A stretch of DNA of 64,000 bases from Hyphomonas johnsonii MHS-2 (GCF_000685275.1 NZ_ARYK01000006.1:62001-126000), one strand, 5' to 3'. Counted from the first letter of the stretch, positions 42,309-51,735 are shown. A program made the numbers and translations. The notes: generated by a model from the letters alone, not told the origin.

Positions 42309-44801
42309 ATGCCGGACAGCGCCGCCCCCGTGTTTACCCTGCCGGACCCCTTCGCGGGCTGGTTTGCCGCGCGTGGCTGGCAGGCGCGGCCACACCAGCT
42401 GGCGCTGACCGAGGCGGCGCTGGAGGGCCAGAGCGCCCTGCTGATCGCGCCGACGGGAGGGGGCAAGACGCTGGCAGGCTTCCTGGCCAGCCTGATCGAA
42501 CTGAAGGAGAAGGCGCGCGCATCGAACACCGGCATTCCGGCGCTGCACACGCTGTACATATCGCCGCTGAAGGCGCTGGCGGTGGATGTGCAACGCAACC
42601 TGATGGCGCCGCTTGGCGACATGGGCCTGCCGATACGGATCGAGACGCGCACGGGCGACACGCCGAGCCATGTGCGCCAGCGCCAGCGGCGCAATCCGCC
42701 CGACATATTGCTGACGACACCGGAACAGCTCGCCCTGTTCGTGGCGTCGGACCATGCCCGGGATTTCTTCGCTGACCTGAAATGCGTGATCGTCGACGAG
42801 GTGCACGCGATGGCAGCCTCCAAGCGCGGGGACCTGCTGGCGCTGGGGCTTGCAACGCTCAGCGGTTGGGCCCCGGCCTGCCGCTTCATCGGCCTTTCGG
42901 CGACCGTGAAGGAACCGGAGGAACTGGCCCGGTGGCTGGCGCCGGATGCCCGCATCATCCGCGCCGAGGGGGGCGTGTCGGCGGAGGTGGATATCCTGGT
43001 CTCGCGCGAGCACATCCCGTGGTCAGGCCATTCCGGACGGTTCGCGGTGCCGGAAGTGTACGAGGCGATCAAGCGCTCGAAAATGGCGCTGGTGTTCGTG
43101 AACACGCGGAGCCAGGCCGAGGTGATGTTCCAGGAACTGTGGCGGGTGAACGACGCCAACCTGCCGATCGCGCTGCACCACGGGTCGCTGGCGAAGGACC
43201 AGCGCGTGCGGGTGGAGGCGGCGATGGCGGCGGGGCAGCTGAAGGCCGTGGTCTGCACCTCGACACTCGACCTGGGCATCGACTGGGGCGAGGTGGACCT
43301 CGTGATCCAGATGGGCGCGCCGAAGGGCGCGGCGCGGCTGGTGCAACGGATCGGGCGGGCGAACCACCGGATGGACGAGGCGAGCCGGGCCGTTCTGGTG
43401 CCGACCAACCGGTTCGAAGTGCTCGAATGCCGTGCGGCCGAGGCGGCCGTGGAAGCCGGGGAGATTGACGGCGACGGCCTGCGGCAAGGTTCGCTCGACG
43501 TGCTGGCGCAGCATGTCATGGGCCGGGCCTGCGGCGACGGGTTCGAACTGGCGCCCCTGTACGACGAGATCGTGCGCGCCGCGCCCTATGCGGGCGTCGA
43601 CTGGGAGACCTTCGAGCGGATCGTCGATTTCGTGGCGAGCGGGGGCTATGCACTGAAGACCTATGACCGGTTCCACCGGATCGTGCGGCGGCCGGACGGG
43701 CGCTGGGTGGCGCGCACGGCGCAGGATGCGCAGCAGCACCGGATGAATGTCGGGGCGATTGTCGAGGCCGTGCAGTTGTCGGTGCGGCTGGCCAATTTCG
43801 TGGGGAAGGGGGCGGCAGCGGTCGGGGAAAAGCGAACGGTGCGGGCCGGGCGAAAACTGGGCGAGATCGAGGAATATTTCATTTCAACGCTGGTGCCCGG
43901 CGACACGTTCCTGTTCGGCGGCGAAGTGTTGCGCCTGATCGGCGTCGAGGGCCTCGACGTTCTCACCGTTCGGGCGGTGGGTGAGAAGCCGGCGATACCC
44001 TCCTATAATGGCGGGAAGTTTCCGCTGACGACGTTCCTTGCCGAACGGGTGCGCCAGATGATCCATGACCCGGCGCAGTGGGATGCGCTGCCCGGGCCGG
44101 TGCGGGAGTGGTTCGCAGTGCAGGTGCGCCGCTCAAGCATTCCGCCACCGGATCATTTGCTGGTTGAAACCTTCCCGCGCGGCGAGCGGCATTACATGGT
44201 CTGCTATCCGTTCGAGGGGCGGCTGGCGCACCAGACGCTGGGCATGCTGCTGACGCGGCGACTGGAGCGGATGGGGGCCAAGCCGCTGGGCTTCGTGGCG
44301 AGCGAATACGCGCTGGCTGTCTGGGCGATGGACGACATGAGCGGGCTGGACATGGGCGATCTTTTCCACCCGGACATGATGGGTGACGATCTCGAAGCAT
44401 GGCTGGACGAGAGTGCGCTGATGAAGCGGACCTTTGCGCATTGCGCGCAGGTGTCGGGCCTGATTGCGCGCAACCTGCCGGGCAAGGAAAAGAACTCGCG
44501 CCAGATCAGTTTCTCCAGCGACCTGATCTATGACGTGCTGCGCAGCCACGAGCCGGACCATATACTGCTCCAGGCGGCGCGGCAGGATGCGGCGACCGGC
44601 CTGCTGGATGTGCGGCGTCTGTCGGACATGCTGGTGCGCATTCGCGGCAAGATCGATCATGAGACGCTCGACCGTATCAGCCCGTTCGCCGTGCCGGTGA
44701 TGCTGGAAATGGGCCGGGAGCCGGTGTTCGGTGCATCAGCGCAGGACGCTGTGCTGGGCGAGGCGGAGGCCGACCTCGTGCGCGATGCGATGCGGGACTA
44801 G
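42309..44801 (+). CDS. Ligase-associated DEXH-box helicase (Lhr-core type)
   Basis: 830 residues. Superfamily 2 helicase: Walker A APTGGGKTLAG (48-58), YISPLKALA (motif Ia), TRTGDTP, DEVHAM (163-168), LSATVKE (motif III), CTSTLDLGIDWGEVD (V) and QRIGRANHR (VI). The Lhr-specific winged-helix and C-terminal domains follow. The N-terminus (FAGWFAARGWQARPHQLALTEAALEGQSALLIAPTG) matches ligase-associated Lhr-core proteins, 3'-to-5' helicases that act on DNA and RNA:DNA duplexes. Separated from ligase and exonuclease by several unrelated genes. Confidence 0.93.
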   Translation: MPDSAAPVFTLPDPFAGWFAARGWQARPHQLALTEAALEGQSALLIAPTGGGKTLAGFLASLIELKEKARASNTGIPALHTLYISPLKALAVDVQRNLMAPLGDMGLPIRIETRTGDTPSHVRQRQRRNPPDILLTTPEQLALFVASDHARDFFADLKCVIVDEVHAMAASKRGDLLALGLATLSGWAPACRFIGLSATVKEPEELARWLAPDARIIRAEGGVSAEVDILVSREHIPWSGHSGRFAVPEVYEAIKRSKMALVFVNTRSQAEVMFQELWRVNDANLPIALHHGSLAKDQRVRVEAAMAAGQLKAVVCTSTLDLGIDWGEVDLVIQMGAPKGAARLVQRIGRANHRMDEASRAVLVPTNRFEVLECRAAEAAVEAGEIDGDGLRQGSLDVLAQHVMGRACGDGFELAPLYDEIVRAAPYAGVDWETFERIVDFVASGGYALKTYDRFHRIVRRPDGRWVARTAQDAQQHRMNVGAIVEAVQLSVRLANFVGKGAAAVGEKRTVRAGRKLGEIEEYFISTLVPGDTFLFGGEVLRLIGVEGLDVLTVRAVGEKPAIPSYNGGKFPLTTFLAERVRQMIHDPAQWDALPGPVREWFAVQVRRSSIPPPDHLLVETFPRGERHYMVCYPFEGRLAHQTLGMLLTRRLERMGAKPLGFVASEYALAVWAMDDMSGLDMGDLFHPDMMGDDLEAWLDESALMKRTFAHCAQVSGLIARNLPGKEKNSRQISFSSDLIYDVLRSHEPDHILLQAARQDAATGLLDVRRLSDMLVRIRGKIDHETLDRISPFAVPVMLEMGREPVFGASAQDAVLGEAEADLVRDAMRD

Positions 44802-44802
44802 A

Positions 44803-45948
44803 TCAGGACGGGCGCTTGGCGATGACCGCCGGACCCGCCGTCCAGGCTGAAACATGCCGGAACACGGCATGGACCAGGCGCTTCCATGCACCCAGGCGCC
44901 GTTCCGAAATCTCGGCAAGGGCGAAACAGGCGATCAGCGCCGCGGTGGCCATCAGGGCGGGGTGCAGCACGCTGGCGCTGTCATAGCCCGGCAGGCCGTG
45001 CAGGAATGTCAGGATCGGATAGTGGAACAGGTAGAGCGAGAAGGTCGCGCCGGCCGCCCAGCGGATCGCCGTCTCGGCACGGGCACTGATCCAGGTGGCT
45101 TCCCGCGCAAGCCGGTACACGCCGAGGAAATGCAGGGCCATCAGGACGGCGATCAGGAAGTTCCAGATGAACTCATCGGAAAAGCCGAGAATGGAATTCG
45201 GCGGTGCGACTTTGCCAAGCAGGATATAGGTCAGGTTGGCCAGGCGGGTGGGCAGGTGAATTGCCTGCGCGCCAGCGTAGAGGATCCACGGGACCACGGC
45301 CAGCAGCCAGCCGGTTGCTCTCGACAGGGCCTGCGCGTGGCCCTTGTGAACCGCCTGCTGCAACAGGACGCCGAGCAGCCAGCACGGCGCCAGCAGCAGG
45401 ACGCGCGGGCCGACAATCGCCGCCATCAGCAGGAGCAGCAGGACCCGGACACGCCCGCGGCAGAACACGGCGACTCCGAACCCGGCATAATACCAGGCCT
45501 CGTAGGCGACGGACCAGAAAGGGCCGTTCGAGCCGACGCGGGTTGCGTCGAACCAGACCTGCGTCGTGAACGTCATTGCCTGCGCCAGCTGGCCGGCGCG
45601 GTCTTCGCCATTGTACCACCAGCCTGCGTAGGCGGCCGGTTCGATCCACGTGCCGAGCGTGTCGAGGGCGAAGGTCAGGACCAGCGCCGGGATGATCACC
45701 GAATAGAGGCGGGCGAAGCGGGCCTCGGCATAGGCAGCCGGGCCACGGTTGCGGGCGAAGGTCGTGTAGGCGATCACGAACCCGGACAGGACAAAGAAGA
45801 CCACGACGGCGTCGCTGCCAAGATTGAGGTCGCGGATCCACTGCATGTTGCCGCCGGTGAAGCGGGCATACCCCATGTGCGAGGCGAACACGACCAGCGC
45901 CGCAAGGAAGCGCAGCGCATCGAGATAGAGGGAAAAGCCGCGCGTCAT
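44803..45948 (-). CDS. Acyltransferase 3 family membrane protein
   Basis: 381 residues, about ten helices. N-terminal FSLYLDALRFLAALVVFASHMGYARF carries the family's catalytic His after the first helix; SDAVVVFFVLSGFVIAYTTF and YSVIIPALVL follow. These enzymes O-acetylate or O-acylate surface polysaccharides or lipids. ATGA overlap with the upstream sterol-desaturase-like gene, hence one operon. Confidence 0.9.
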   Translation of the reverse strand: MTRGFSLYLDALRFLAALVVFASHMGYARFTGGNMQWIRDLNLGSDAVVVFFVLSGFVIAYTTFARNRGPAAYAEARFARLYSVIIPALVLTFALDTLGTWIEPAAYAGWWYNGEDRAGQLAQAMTFTTQVWFDATRVGSNGPFWSVAYEAWYYAGFGVAVFCRGRVRVLLLLLMAAIVGPRVLLLAPCWLLGVLLQQAVHKGHAQALSRATGWLLAVVPWILYAGAQAIHLPTRLANLTYILLGKVAPPNSILGFSDEFIWNFLIAVLMALHFLGVYRLAREATWISARAETAIRWAAGATFSLYLFHYPILTFLHGLPGYDSASVLHPALMATAALIACFALAEISERRLGAWKRLVHAVFRHVSAWTAGPAVIAKRPS

Positions 45949-46982
45949 TTCGCGAGCCCTGCCTTGGCGGCAGGGGCAGGGCGGGCGGACTGGCGCAGCA
46001 CGTGTGCCGCTTCAGTGAAGGGCACGGCATACGCCGTGACGAGCGAGGTGTGCACTTGCGGTTCCGGGTGGCCATTGGCGTCGGCAACGCCGTAACGCAG
46101 CTGTTCGCGGCCTTGCGGAATGTACAGCGTGCCGAAGGCCCAGTCCCAGAGGGCGAACATCAGGCCGTAATTCCTGTCATGGTGTTTCGGGTCCAGGGAA
46201 TGATGGACCTGGTGCTGGGCCGGGCTGATGAAGATGTGGTCGAGCACCGGGCCGTAGTCGAGCCAGATGTGAGAGTGGCGGAGCGCGCCGCCGGCAAGGT
46301 TGAACACGGCAAAGAACACGCTGATCCCGAACAGGGTGGCGATGTCGAACATGCCGAAAAGCCCGTAGATCACGCCGATGACGGGCGCGATGAACAGTGC
46401 TGCGACGAGGTCGAGCAGCAGGTCAAAGACCGGGTGGTTGCGCTTGGCGGTGAGTATCGTCAGGTGCTCGGCGCTGTGGTGCAACTTGTGGAACGGCCAC
46501 AGCAGCGGGCTTTCATGATGGAAGCGGTGCGTGACGTAATAGGCAAAATCTGCGGCGAGCGCTGCGACGAAGGCCGCGAGGAACAGCATGGGCACCGGAA
46601 GCGTGCCGTCAGTACCGGGATGCAGGCCGGTGCCGACCGCGTCGGCGACGAATGCCACGATCACAAACTGCACCCCGCGCGACACCACGGCCCGCAGGGG
46701 CTGGAACAACTTGTTGGCCAGGAAGACCTTTACATCAAGCAAGGACGAGCGGGACAGGTAGATGCGCGCTGGCGTCAGGTAGGCGGCAAGGCCGGTGAAG
46801 CCTTTCTCGCGGATGGATTTGCGGTTGAAGGCATAAACAAGTGTGCCGAGAAAGAGGAAGGCGGCGAGACCCGTCCAGTGCGTACGGTCGCCGGTGCCGA
46901 CCGGCAGCAGGTCGAACAGCCACTGGCCCACGCGCTGCGCAATGCCCAGGGCATCACTCGCGGAGAGCGCAGATTCGGCCAT
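45945..46982 (-). CDS. Sterol desaturase/fatty acid hydroxylase family di-iron protein
   Basis: 345 residues with four or five helices and the eight-His di-iron pattern: HRFHH, HKLHHSAEH, and HQVHHSLDPKHHDRNYG. Such membrane enzymes hydroxylate or desaturate sterols, hopanoids, ornithine lipids or carotenoids. Start MAESALSASD at 46982 is chosen because GGAG lies nine bases upstream; the ATG at 46997 has no ribosome-binding site. Its TGA overlaps the ATG of the acyltransferase gene, which suggests joint modification of one lipid. Confidence 0.88.
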   Translation of the reverse strand: MAESALSASDALGIAQRVGQWLFDLLPVGTGDRTHWTGLAAFLFLGTLVYAFNRKSIREKGFTGLAAYLTPARIYLSRSSLLDVKVFLANKLFQPLRAVVSRGVQFVIVAFVADAVGTGLHPGTDGTLPVPMLFLAAFVAALAADFAYYVTHRFHHESPLLWPFHKLHHSAEHLTILTAKRNHPVFDLLLDLVAALFIAPVIGVIYGLFGMFDIATLFGISVFFAVFNLAGGALRHSHIWLDYGPVLDHIFISPAQHQVHHSLDPKHHDRNYGLMFALWDWAFGTLYIPQGREQLRYGVADANGHPEPQVHTSLVTAYAVPFTEAAHVLRQSARPAPAAKAGLAK

Positions 46983-47181
46983 TGCATACGACTCCATCAC
47001 GGTTTGTTATTTTCTGTCGCGTCCGCCAGTTGTAGGAAAACAAGCTTAAAACCATGTAAAGACAGGTGATTGTTGGGGACCGGGCGTTGCTGGCGCCACC
47101 GGGCGACGTTCAGCCCCGAGCGTTCTCAGGATGTGGAACAAGGATTTGACCCGCCCCGCCGCCCGGTCCAGTTTCACCTGC

Positions 47182-47904
47182 ATGACCGCTGCCGCCACCC
47201 GCCCGTCCGAAACGCTGTTGCACATTGGTGGCGAGATGCTGCTGCCGCTGCCGGAAGGGGCGCTGTGGTGGGCTGCCGAGCGGGTGCTCGTCGTGTCCGA
47301 CCTGCACCTTGAAAAGGGCAGCGCCTATGCGGCCCGCGGCCAGATGCTGCCACCTTATGACACGGCCGCGACACTGGATGTGGTGGAGCGGCTGTGCGCG
47401 GCCCTTTCGCCCCGCACCGTGATTTCGCTGGGTGACAGTTTCCATGACCGGGCCGCCGAGCTGCGCCTGCCAGCCCCCTACGCGGCGCGCATCCAGGCGC
47501 TGACCGGGGCGCATGACTGGGTCTGGGTGGAGGGCAACCATGATCCCGATCCGCCGGCGCATCTTGGTGGACGCGCGGCGAAGTCGCTGCGGATCGGCCA
47601 CCTCGTATTCCGGCACGAGCCGACCGGCGAGGCGGGCGAGATTGCCGGGCACCTGCATCCGGCGGCGAAGGTGAAAGGGCGCGGGCGCATGGTGCGGCGA
47701 CGCTGTTTTGCCAGCGACGGGGCGCGGCTGGTGATGCCCGCCATGGGCGCGCTTACAGGCGGCCTGAATGTGCTGGACGCGGCCTTTGCGCCACTGTTCC
47801 CGGAGGGCCTGATGGCGTTCGCGCTGGGCGGCGAGCGGGTGTTTGCCGTGTCGGCCAAAAGCCTGGTGCCGGATGTGGCGAACGGTGCGCGGTGGCGGCT
47901 CTAG
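47182..47904 (+). CDS. pdeM: Ligase-associated metallophosphoesterase (MPE component of the repair set)
   Basis: 240 residues starting MTAAATRPSETLLHIGGEMLLP. Calcineurin-like phosphoesterase motifs: VSDLHLEKGSAYAARG (first, with the DLHLEKG typical of this subfamily), ISLGDSFHDR, VEGNHDPDPP, GHLHPAAKV. In the P. putida cluster the matching MPE is a manganese-dependent DNA nuclease. It is 2.4 kb downstream of the helicase. Its stop overlaps the end of the DUF389 gene by four bases. Confidence 0.9.
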   Translation: MTAAATRPSETLLHIGGEMLLPLPEGALWWAAERVLVVSDLHLEKGSAYAARGQMLPPYDTAATLDVVERLCAALSPRTVISLGDSFHDRAAELRLPAPYAARIQALTGAHDWVWVEGNHDPDPPAHLGGRAAKSLRIGHLVFRHEPTGEAGEIAGHLHPAAKVKGRGRMVRRRCFASDGARLVMPAMGALTGGLNVLDAAFAPLFPEGLMAFALGGERVFAVSAKSLVPDVANGARWRL

Positions 47905-48923
47905 CCCGTCCAGGCGACGCCGAGGACGATGCGCCCGGTGATCATGGCGATGAAGACGAGCAGGATGGCGATCCACACGCCGAGCACGCTGGCCGTGATG
48001 CGCCAGCGTTTGGGCGGCAGGCCCTGCAGCAGGAAGGCCGCGATGCCTGCGATGTTGATGCAGACAAGGTTGGTGGCGAACAGGAACAGGCCGCGCAGGC
48101 CGAGTTCGATATCGCCCTGCCCGAAATAGAGCCCGGCGGCGGAAAGCGGCGGCACCAGGGCGACGGCGATCATGACGCCGACCAGTGATGCCGAGGCGCC
48201 CTTGTTGAGGGCCATCACGCCGGCCGCACCGGAGGCAAGGGCCAGGGCGATGTCGCCGAGATGCACGATTGTGCGGTTGTAGAGTTCCGGCGTGCGTGGA
48301 TCGAAGTCGATCACCAGGCCGAGCAGGGTGGTGAACACCAGCACACTGACGGCACCGACAAGGAGCGTGCGCCCGGCGCGCCAGGCGAGGGCGCTGTTGC
48401 CGACAGTGGCGGCGAGGGCGAGGGACAGGGTGGGGCCGAGCAGGGGGGCGATGACCATGGCGCCGATGACGATGGCCGTCTGGCCGCTGCGCATGCCCAG
48501 CGCGGCGATCAGGGCCGAGAGGATGACCGTGATCAGGTATTCCGGCGTCAGGGCGATGGAATCGACAACATCATCATAGATCTCGTCGGTGCTGCGCCGG
48601 TCGCGGCTGAGGAAGCGCTCGATCGGGGTGGGCGGACGCACGGGTTTACCGTGGTCTGTTCCGGCCACTTCCGGTTCCTGCAGTGGCGGGATGACGGCCT
48701 GCAACTCGACGACGAGGGCGACGAACCCTTCATTGTCATGCAGGGCGTTGCTGAGGCGCTTGAGCAGGTTCTCGACATCGTGGCTGAGCACGATGGCAGA
48801 GAACTTTTCACGTCCATCGGGAACGGTTTCCTGCCAGAGGCGGGCGCTGCAGCTTTCGAGAATGCTGCGGGCTTCGTCCACGTCGACATCCTGGACAAAC
48901 ACTTCGACGAGGCGTGATGACAT
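47901..48923 (-). CDS. DUF389 family membrane protein (TIGR00341-like)
   Basis: 340 residues. N-terminal soluble alpha/beta domain (about 1-95, MSSRLVEVFVQDVDVDEA) and then six to seven helices with DUF389 signatures: YLITVILSALIAALGMRSGQTAIVIGAMVIAPLLGPTLSLALA and GVMIAVALVPPLSAAGLYFG. Function unknown; probably a transporter-like membrane protein. Confidence 0.88.
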   Translation of the reverse strand: MSSRLVEVFVQDVDVDEARSILESCSARLWQETVPDGREKFSAIVLSHDVENLLKRLSNALHDNEGFVALVVELQAVIPPLQEPEVAGTDHGKPVRPPTPIERFLSRDRRSTDEIYDDVVDSIALTPEYLITVILSALIAALGMRSGQTAIVIGAMVIAPLLGPTLSLALAATVGNSALAWRAGRTLLVGAVSVLVFTTLLGLVIDFDPRTPELYNRTIVHLGDIALALASGAAGVMALNKGASASLVGVMIAVALVPPLSAAGLYFGQGDIELGLRGLFLFATNLVCINIAGIAAFLLQGLPPKRWRITASVLGVWIAILLVFIAMITGRIVLGVAWTG

Positions 48924-49046
48924 GATGGCGGACTCTCAGGGACAGGTGTTTGCCCGGTTCAAACCGGATGGCTGCAAGAGGCCTACGCGGAACACTATGT
49001 CTATGTCCATGCGCGTCCAGCTTCGATAGGCGGCCCGGCAAGGCGC

Positions 49047-49073
49047 TTGACAATAGGGTTTTATTCCTATTAT
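49047..49073 (+). promoter_or_regulatory. Promoter with operator-like inverted repeat before the S24 repressor
   Basis: TTGACA (49047-49052) is a consensus -35 and TATTAT (49068-49073) or the shifted ATTATC the -10. The inverted repeat AATAGG (49052-49057) / CCTATT (49066-49071), with 8 bases between, covers the spacer and touches both hexamers, so a bound repressor would block polymerase. Confidence 0.5.
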
Positions 49074-49105
49074 CCGTTGAGGCAGGACAGGACAGGGCGC
49101 GTTCC

Positions 49106-49723
49106 ATGCAGCATCGGGATATCTGGCGGGGGATTGACCAGCTGGCGGCCCATCATGGCCTGTCAGCCTCCGGCCTCGCCAGGCGGGCCGGGCTTGATGC
49201 GACGGCGTTCAATCCTTCCAAGCGCGAAGGTGCCGACGGGCGGCCACGCTGGCCCTCGACGGAAAGCCTGGCGCGCGTGCTGGAAGCGGTTGGCAGCGGG
49301 TTTGATGATTTCGCCGCCCTTGTGGAGGGGCGCCGGGGGGGGCTCGCGCCGCTGATCGGTTTTGCGCAGGCCGGGCAGGACGGCTTCTTTGACGATGCGG
49401 GCTTCCCGGTGGGCGGCAGCTGGGAAGAGGTGCGGTTTCCGGGCCTCGGCGACGAGCCGGTCTATGCGCTGCAGATCAGTGGGGATTCGATGGAGCCGGC
49501 CTATCGCGCCGGCGACCGGATCATCGTCGCGCCGGGCGCCGAGGTGAAGCCGGGCGACCGGGTCGTGGCGAAGACGACAGGCGGCGAAGTGATGGCCAAG
49601 GTGCTGGCCCGGCGCAATACGCGCAGCGTGGAACTGGCCTCGCTGAACCCGGATTACCCGGTGCGCAGTTTCAAGCCGAACGAGATCGCGTGGATCGCGC
49701 GCATATTGTGGGCGAGCCAGTAG
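49106..49723 (+). CDS. LexA-like (XRE plus S24 peptidase) transcriptional regulator
   Basis: 205 residues. N-terminal helix-turn-helix region (about 5-70: DQLAAHHGLSASGLARRAGLDATAFNPSKR) and a C-terminal S24 domain with the Ser-Lys dyad Ser128 (ISGDSMEPAYRAGDR) and Lys165 (VMAKVLARRN). An Ala-Gly pair (FAQAGQDGFF, 89-90) lies at the place where LexA and phage repressors cleave themselves. So it is probably a self-cleaving stress-responsive repressor, and the palindrome in its own promoter suggests autoregulation. The DUF3147 gene starts four bases after its stop. Confidence 0.88.
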   Translation: MQHRDIWRGIDQLAAHHGLSASGLARRAGLDATAFNPSKREGADGRPRWPSTESLARVLEAVGSGFDDFAALVEGRRGGLAPLIGFAQAGQDGFFDDAGFPVGGSWEEVRFPGLGDEPVYALQISGDSMEPAYRAGDRIIVAPGAEVKPGDRVVAKTTGGEVMAKVLARRNTRSVELASLNPDYPVRSFKPNEIAWIARILWASQ

Positions 49724-49726
49724 GGC

Positions 49727-50077
49727 ATGACATATCTCATTCTCAAGGCGCTGATCTCCGGCATCCTGATCGCGGCGGTGTCCGAGATTGCCAAGCGCAA
49801 TCCCGGGTTCGGGGCGCTGGTCGCCTCGCTGCCGCTGGTCTCGGTCCTCGGCATGATCTGGCTGTGGCGCGACAAGCCGGATGTCGCGACCATGGCCGAT
49901 CATGCCAGCGCGACGTTCTGGTATGTCCTGCCGTCGTTGCCGATGTTCCTGCTGATCCCGGCCCTGTTGCGGCAGGGCTGGGGCTTCTGGCCGTCGCTGG
50001 TGGCCGGGTGCCTTCTGACGATCATGCTTTACCTGCTGATGACGTGGATCGGCCCCAGATTCGGGCTCAGGCTCTGA
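49727..50077 (+). CDS. DUF3147 family small membrane protein
   Basis: 116 residues with four helices: MTYLILKALISGILIAAVSEIAKRNPGFGALVASLPLVSVLGMIWLWRD is the DUF3147 pattern. Function unknown. It is directly downstream of the S24 repressor gene and probably in its operon. Confidence 0.82.
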   Translation: MTYLILKALISGILIAAVSEIAKRNPGFGALVASLPLVSVLGMIWLWRDKPDVATMADHASATFWYVLPSLPMFLLIPALLRQGWGFWPSLVAGCLLTIMLYLLMTWIGPRFGLRL

Positions 50078-50164
50078 TCGTGCGGCCAGCAGGATGGGGC
50101 GTTTTGCAACATGCCGCTCGGGAAGCGCTTTGCATGTCGGGTGAAAGCAGGCGAATAAACGGAC

Positions 50165-51658
50165 ATGACCGACACGTCTCATGAAGAACCCACACCGCAA
50201 GTCTCGCTCGACCCCGATGACTGGGACGCCTTCCGCGCGCAGGCGCAGCGCATGCTGGACGCCGCCATCGACCGCATGCAGGCGAGCCGGCAGGGCCGCG
50301 TCTGGACCGAACTGCCAGCCGAGATCAAGGACACGCTGAAGGCGCCGCTACCCCGCGAGGGCTGGGGCACGGATGACGTCATCGGCCGGATGGAGGCCCT
50401 GTTGCCGTATGGCGCCGGCAATACCAATCCGCGCTTCTTCGGCTGGGTGCACGGGTCCGGCACGCCATCGAACATCCTGGCGGAAATGGCGGCCTCGTCG
50501 ATGAATGCCAATGTCGGCGGGCGCGACCATGGCGCGATCTATGTCGAGAAACAGGTGATCCGCTGGTGCCGCGAACTGTTCGCGTTTCCCGAGACCGCCA
50601 GCGGAATCGTCGTGTCCGGCACGTCTATGGCCACGATCATCGCGATCAAGGTGGCGCGGGATGCGCGCCTCGATTTTGCCAGCCGCAAGGCGGGCGTCTG
50701 CGGGCATGGCCTGGTCGGCTATACGTCGACCGAGGCGCATTCCTGCGTGGCGCGGGCATTCGACCTTGTCGGCCTCGGCACGGATGCCCTGCGGCGCATT
50801 CCGGCGAATGACCGGCTCGAGATCGACATGGACGCGCTGAAGGCGGCGATCGCGCAGGACCGCGCGGCGGGCCTGACGCCGTTCGTTGTGGTCGGCACGG
50901 CGGGCACGGTGAATGTCGGCGCGATCGATCCACTGGACCAGCTTGCAGATCTCGCGAAAGACGAGAACCTCTGGTTCCATATTGATGGCGCGTTCGGCGC
51001 GCTGGGCGTGTTGTCCGAGCGTGTGCGGGGCCGGCTGACCGGGATCAGGCGTGCGGATTCCCTGGCCTTCGATTTCCATAAGTGGATGCACGTCAATTAT
51101 GATGCGGGCTTTGCCCTGATCCGGGATGAGGTGTTGCATCGTGCGGCCTTCACCGACCGACCGGACTACCTGAAAGCCAAGGATCGCGGGCTGGCGGGCG
51201 GCAACCCGTGGCCGGTGGAATACGGGCCGGAGCTCTCACGCGGGTTCCGGGCCTTGAAAGTGTGGGCGCAGCTGGCGGAGTTCGGGACCGACCGGCTGGG
51301 GCAGATGATTACCCGCAATTGCGATCAGGCGGCGTATCTGGGCGAGCAGGTTGCCAGCACGCCGGGGCTGGAATTGCTCGCGCCCGTGGCGCTGAACATC
51401 TGCTGTTTCCGGCATGTCGTCGATGGGCTGCCCGGCCCTGTGCTGGACGCGATGAATGACGAGATTGTCATCCAGTTGCAGGAGCAGGGCATCGCCGCCC
51501 CGTCGACGACCCAGCTGCACGGTCGCACGGCGATCCGGGTGAACATCACCAATCACCGCACGGCGCGCAAGGATCTCGATATCCTGCTGCGCGAGATCGT
51601 GCGGATCGCCGCGTCGCCGGAAGTGGCCGCTGTGCGGGAAGCTGCTCGGCCAGCCTGA
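50165..51658 (+). CDS. Group II PLP-dependent decarboxylase (aromatic-L-amino-acid decarboxylase-like)
   Basis: 497 residues. PLP lysine in FDFHKWMHVNYDAGF, substrate-side GTAGTVNVGAIDPLDQL, and FHIDGAFGALGVLS with the PLP-binding Asp. N-terminal NTNPRFFGWVHGSGTPSNILAEM is typical of the aromatic amino acid/glutamate decarboxylase family. The C-terminal domain contacting the partner subunit is also present. Substrate could be an aromatic amino acid, aspartate or other; no neighbour decides it. Confidence 0.88.
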   Translation: MTDTSHEEPTPQVSLDPDDWDAFRAQAQRMLDAAIDRMQASRQGRVWTELPAEIKDTLKAPLPREGWGTDDVIGRMEALLPYGAGNTNPRFFGWVHGSGTPSNILAEMAASSMNANVGGRDHGAIYVEKQVIRWCRELFAFPETASGIVVSGTSMATIIAIKVARDARLDFASRKAGVCGHGLVGYTSTEAHSCVARAFDLVGLGTDALRRIPANDRLEIDMDALKAAIAQDRAAGLTPFVVVGTAGTVNVGAIDPLDQLADLAKDENLWFHIDGAFGALGVLSERVRGRLTGIRRADSLAFDFHKWMHVNYDAGFALIRDEVLHRAAFTDRPDYLKAKDRGLAGGNPWPVEYGPELSRGFRALKVWAQLAEFGTDRLGQMITRNCDQAAYLGEQVASTPGLELLAPVALNICCFRHVVDGLPGPVLDAMNDEIVIQLQEQGIAAPSTTQLHGRTAIRVNITNHRTARKDLDILLREIVRIAASPEVAAVREAARPA

Positions 51659-51681
51659 GGGCGGCGCCTTCCGCCAGACCG

Positions 51682-51708
51682 TGTCACAAATCCGGAGGCT
51701 GTTTCGTC
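51682..51708 (+). promoter_or_regulatory. ECF41-type promoter of the sigma-factor operon
   Basis: TGTCACA (51682-51688), exactly 16 bases, CGTC (51705-51708). This is the promoter described for ECF41 sigma factors in front of their partner genes. It stands directly upstream of an operon that ends with an ECF41-type sigma gene, so the sigma factor most likely drives its own operon. Confidence 0.82.
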
Positions 51709-51735
51709 ATGGAGGCAGCAAGAAGGAGAAAGCCC

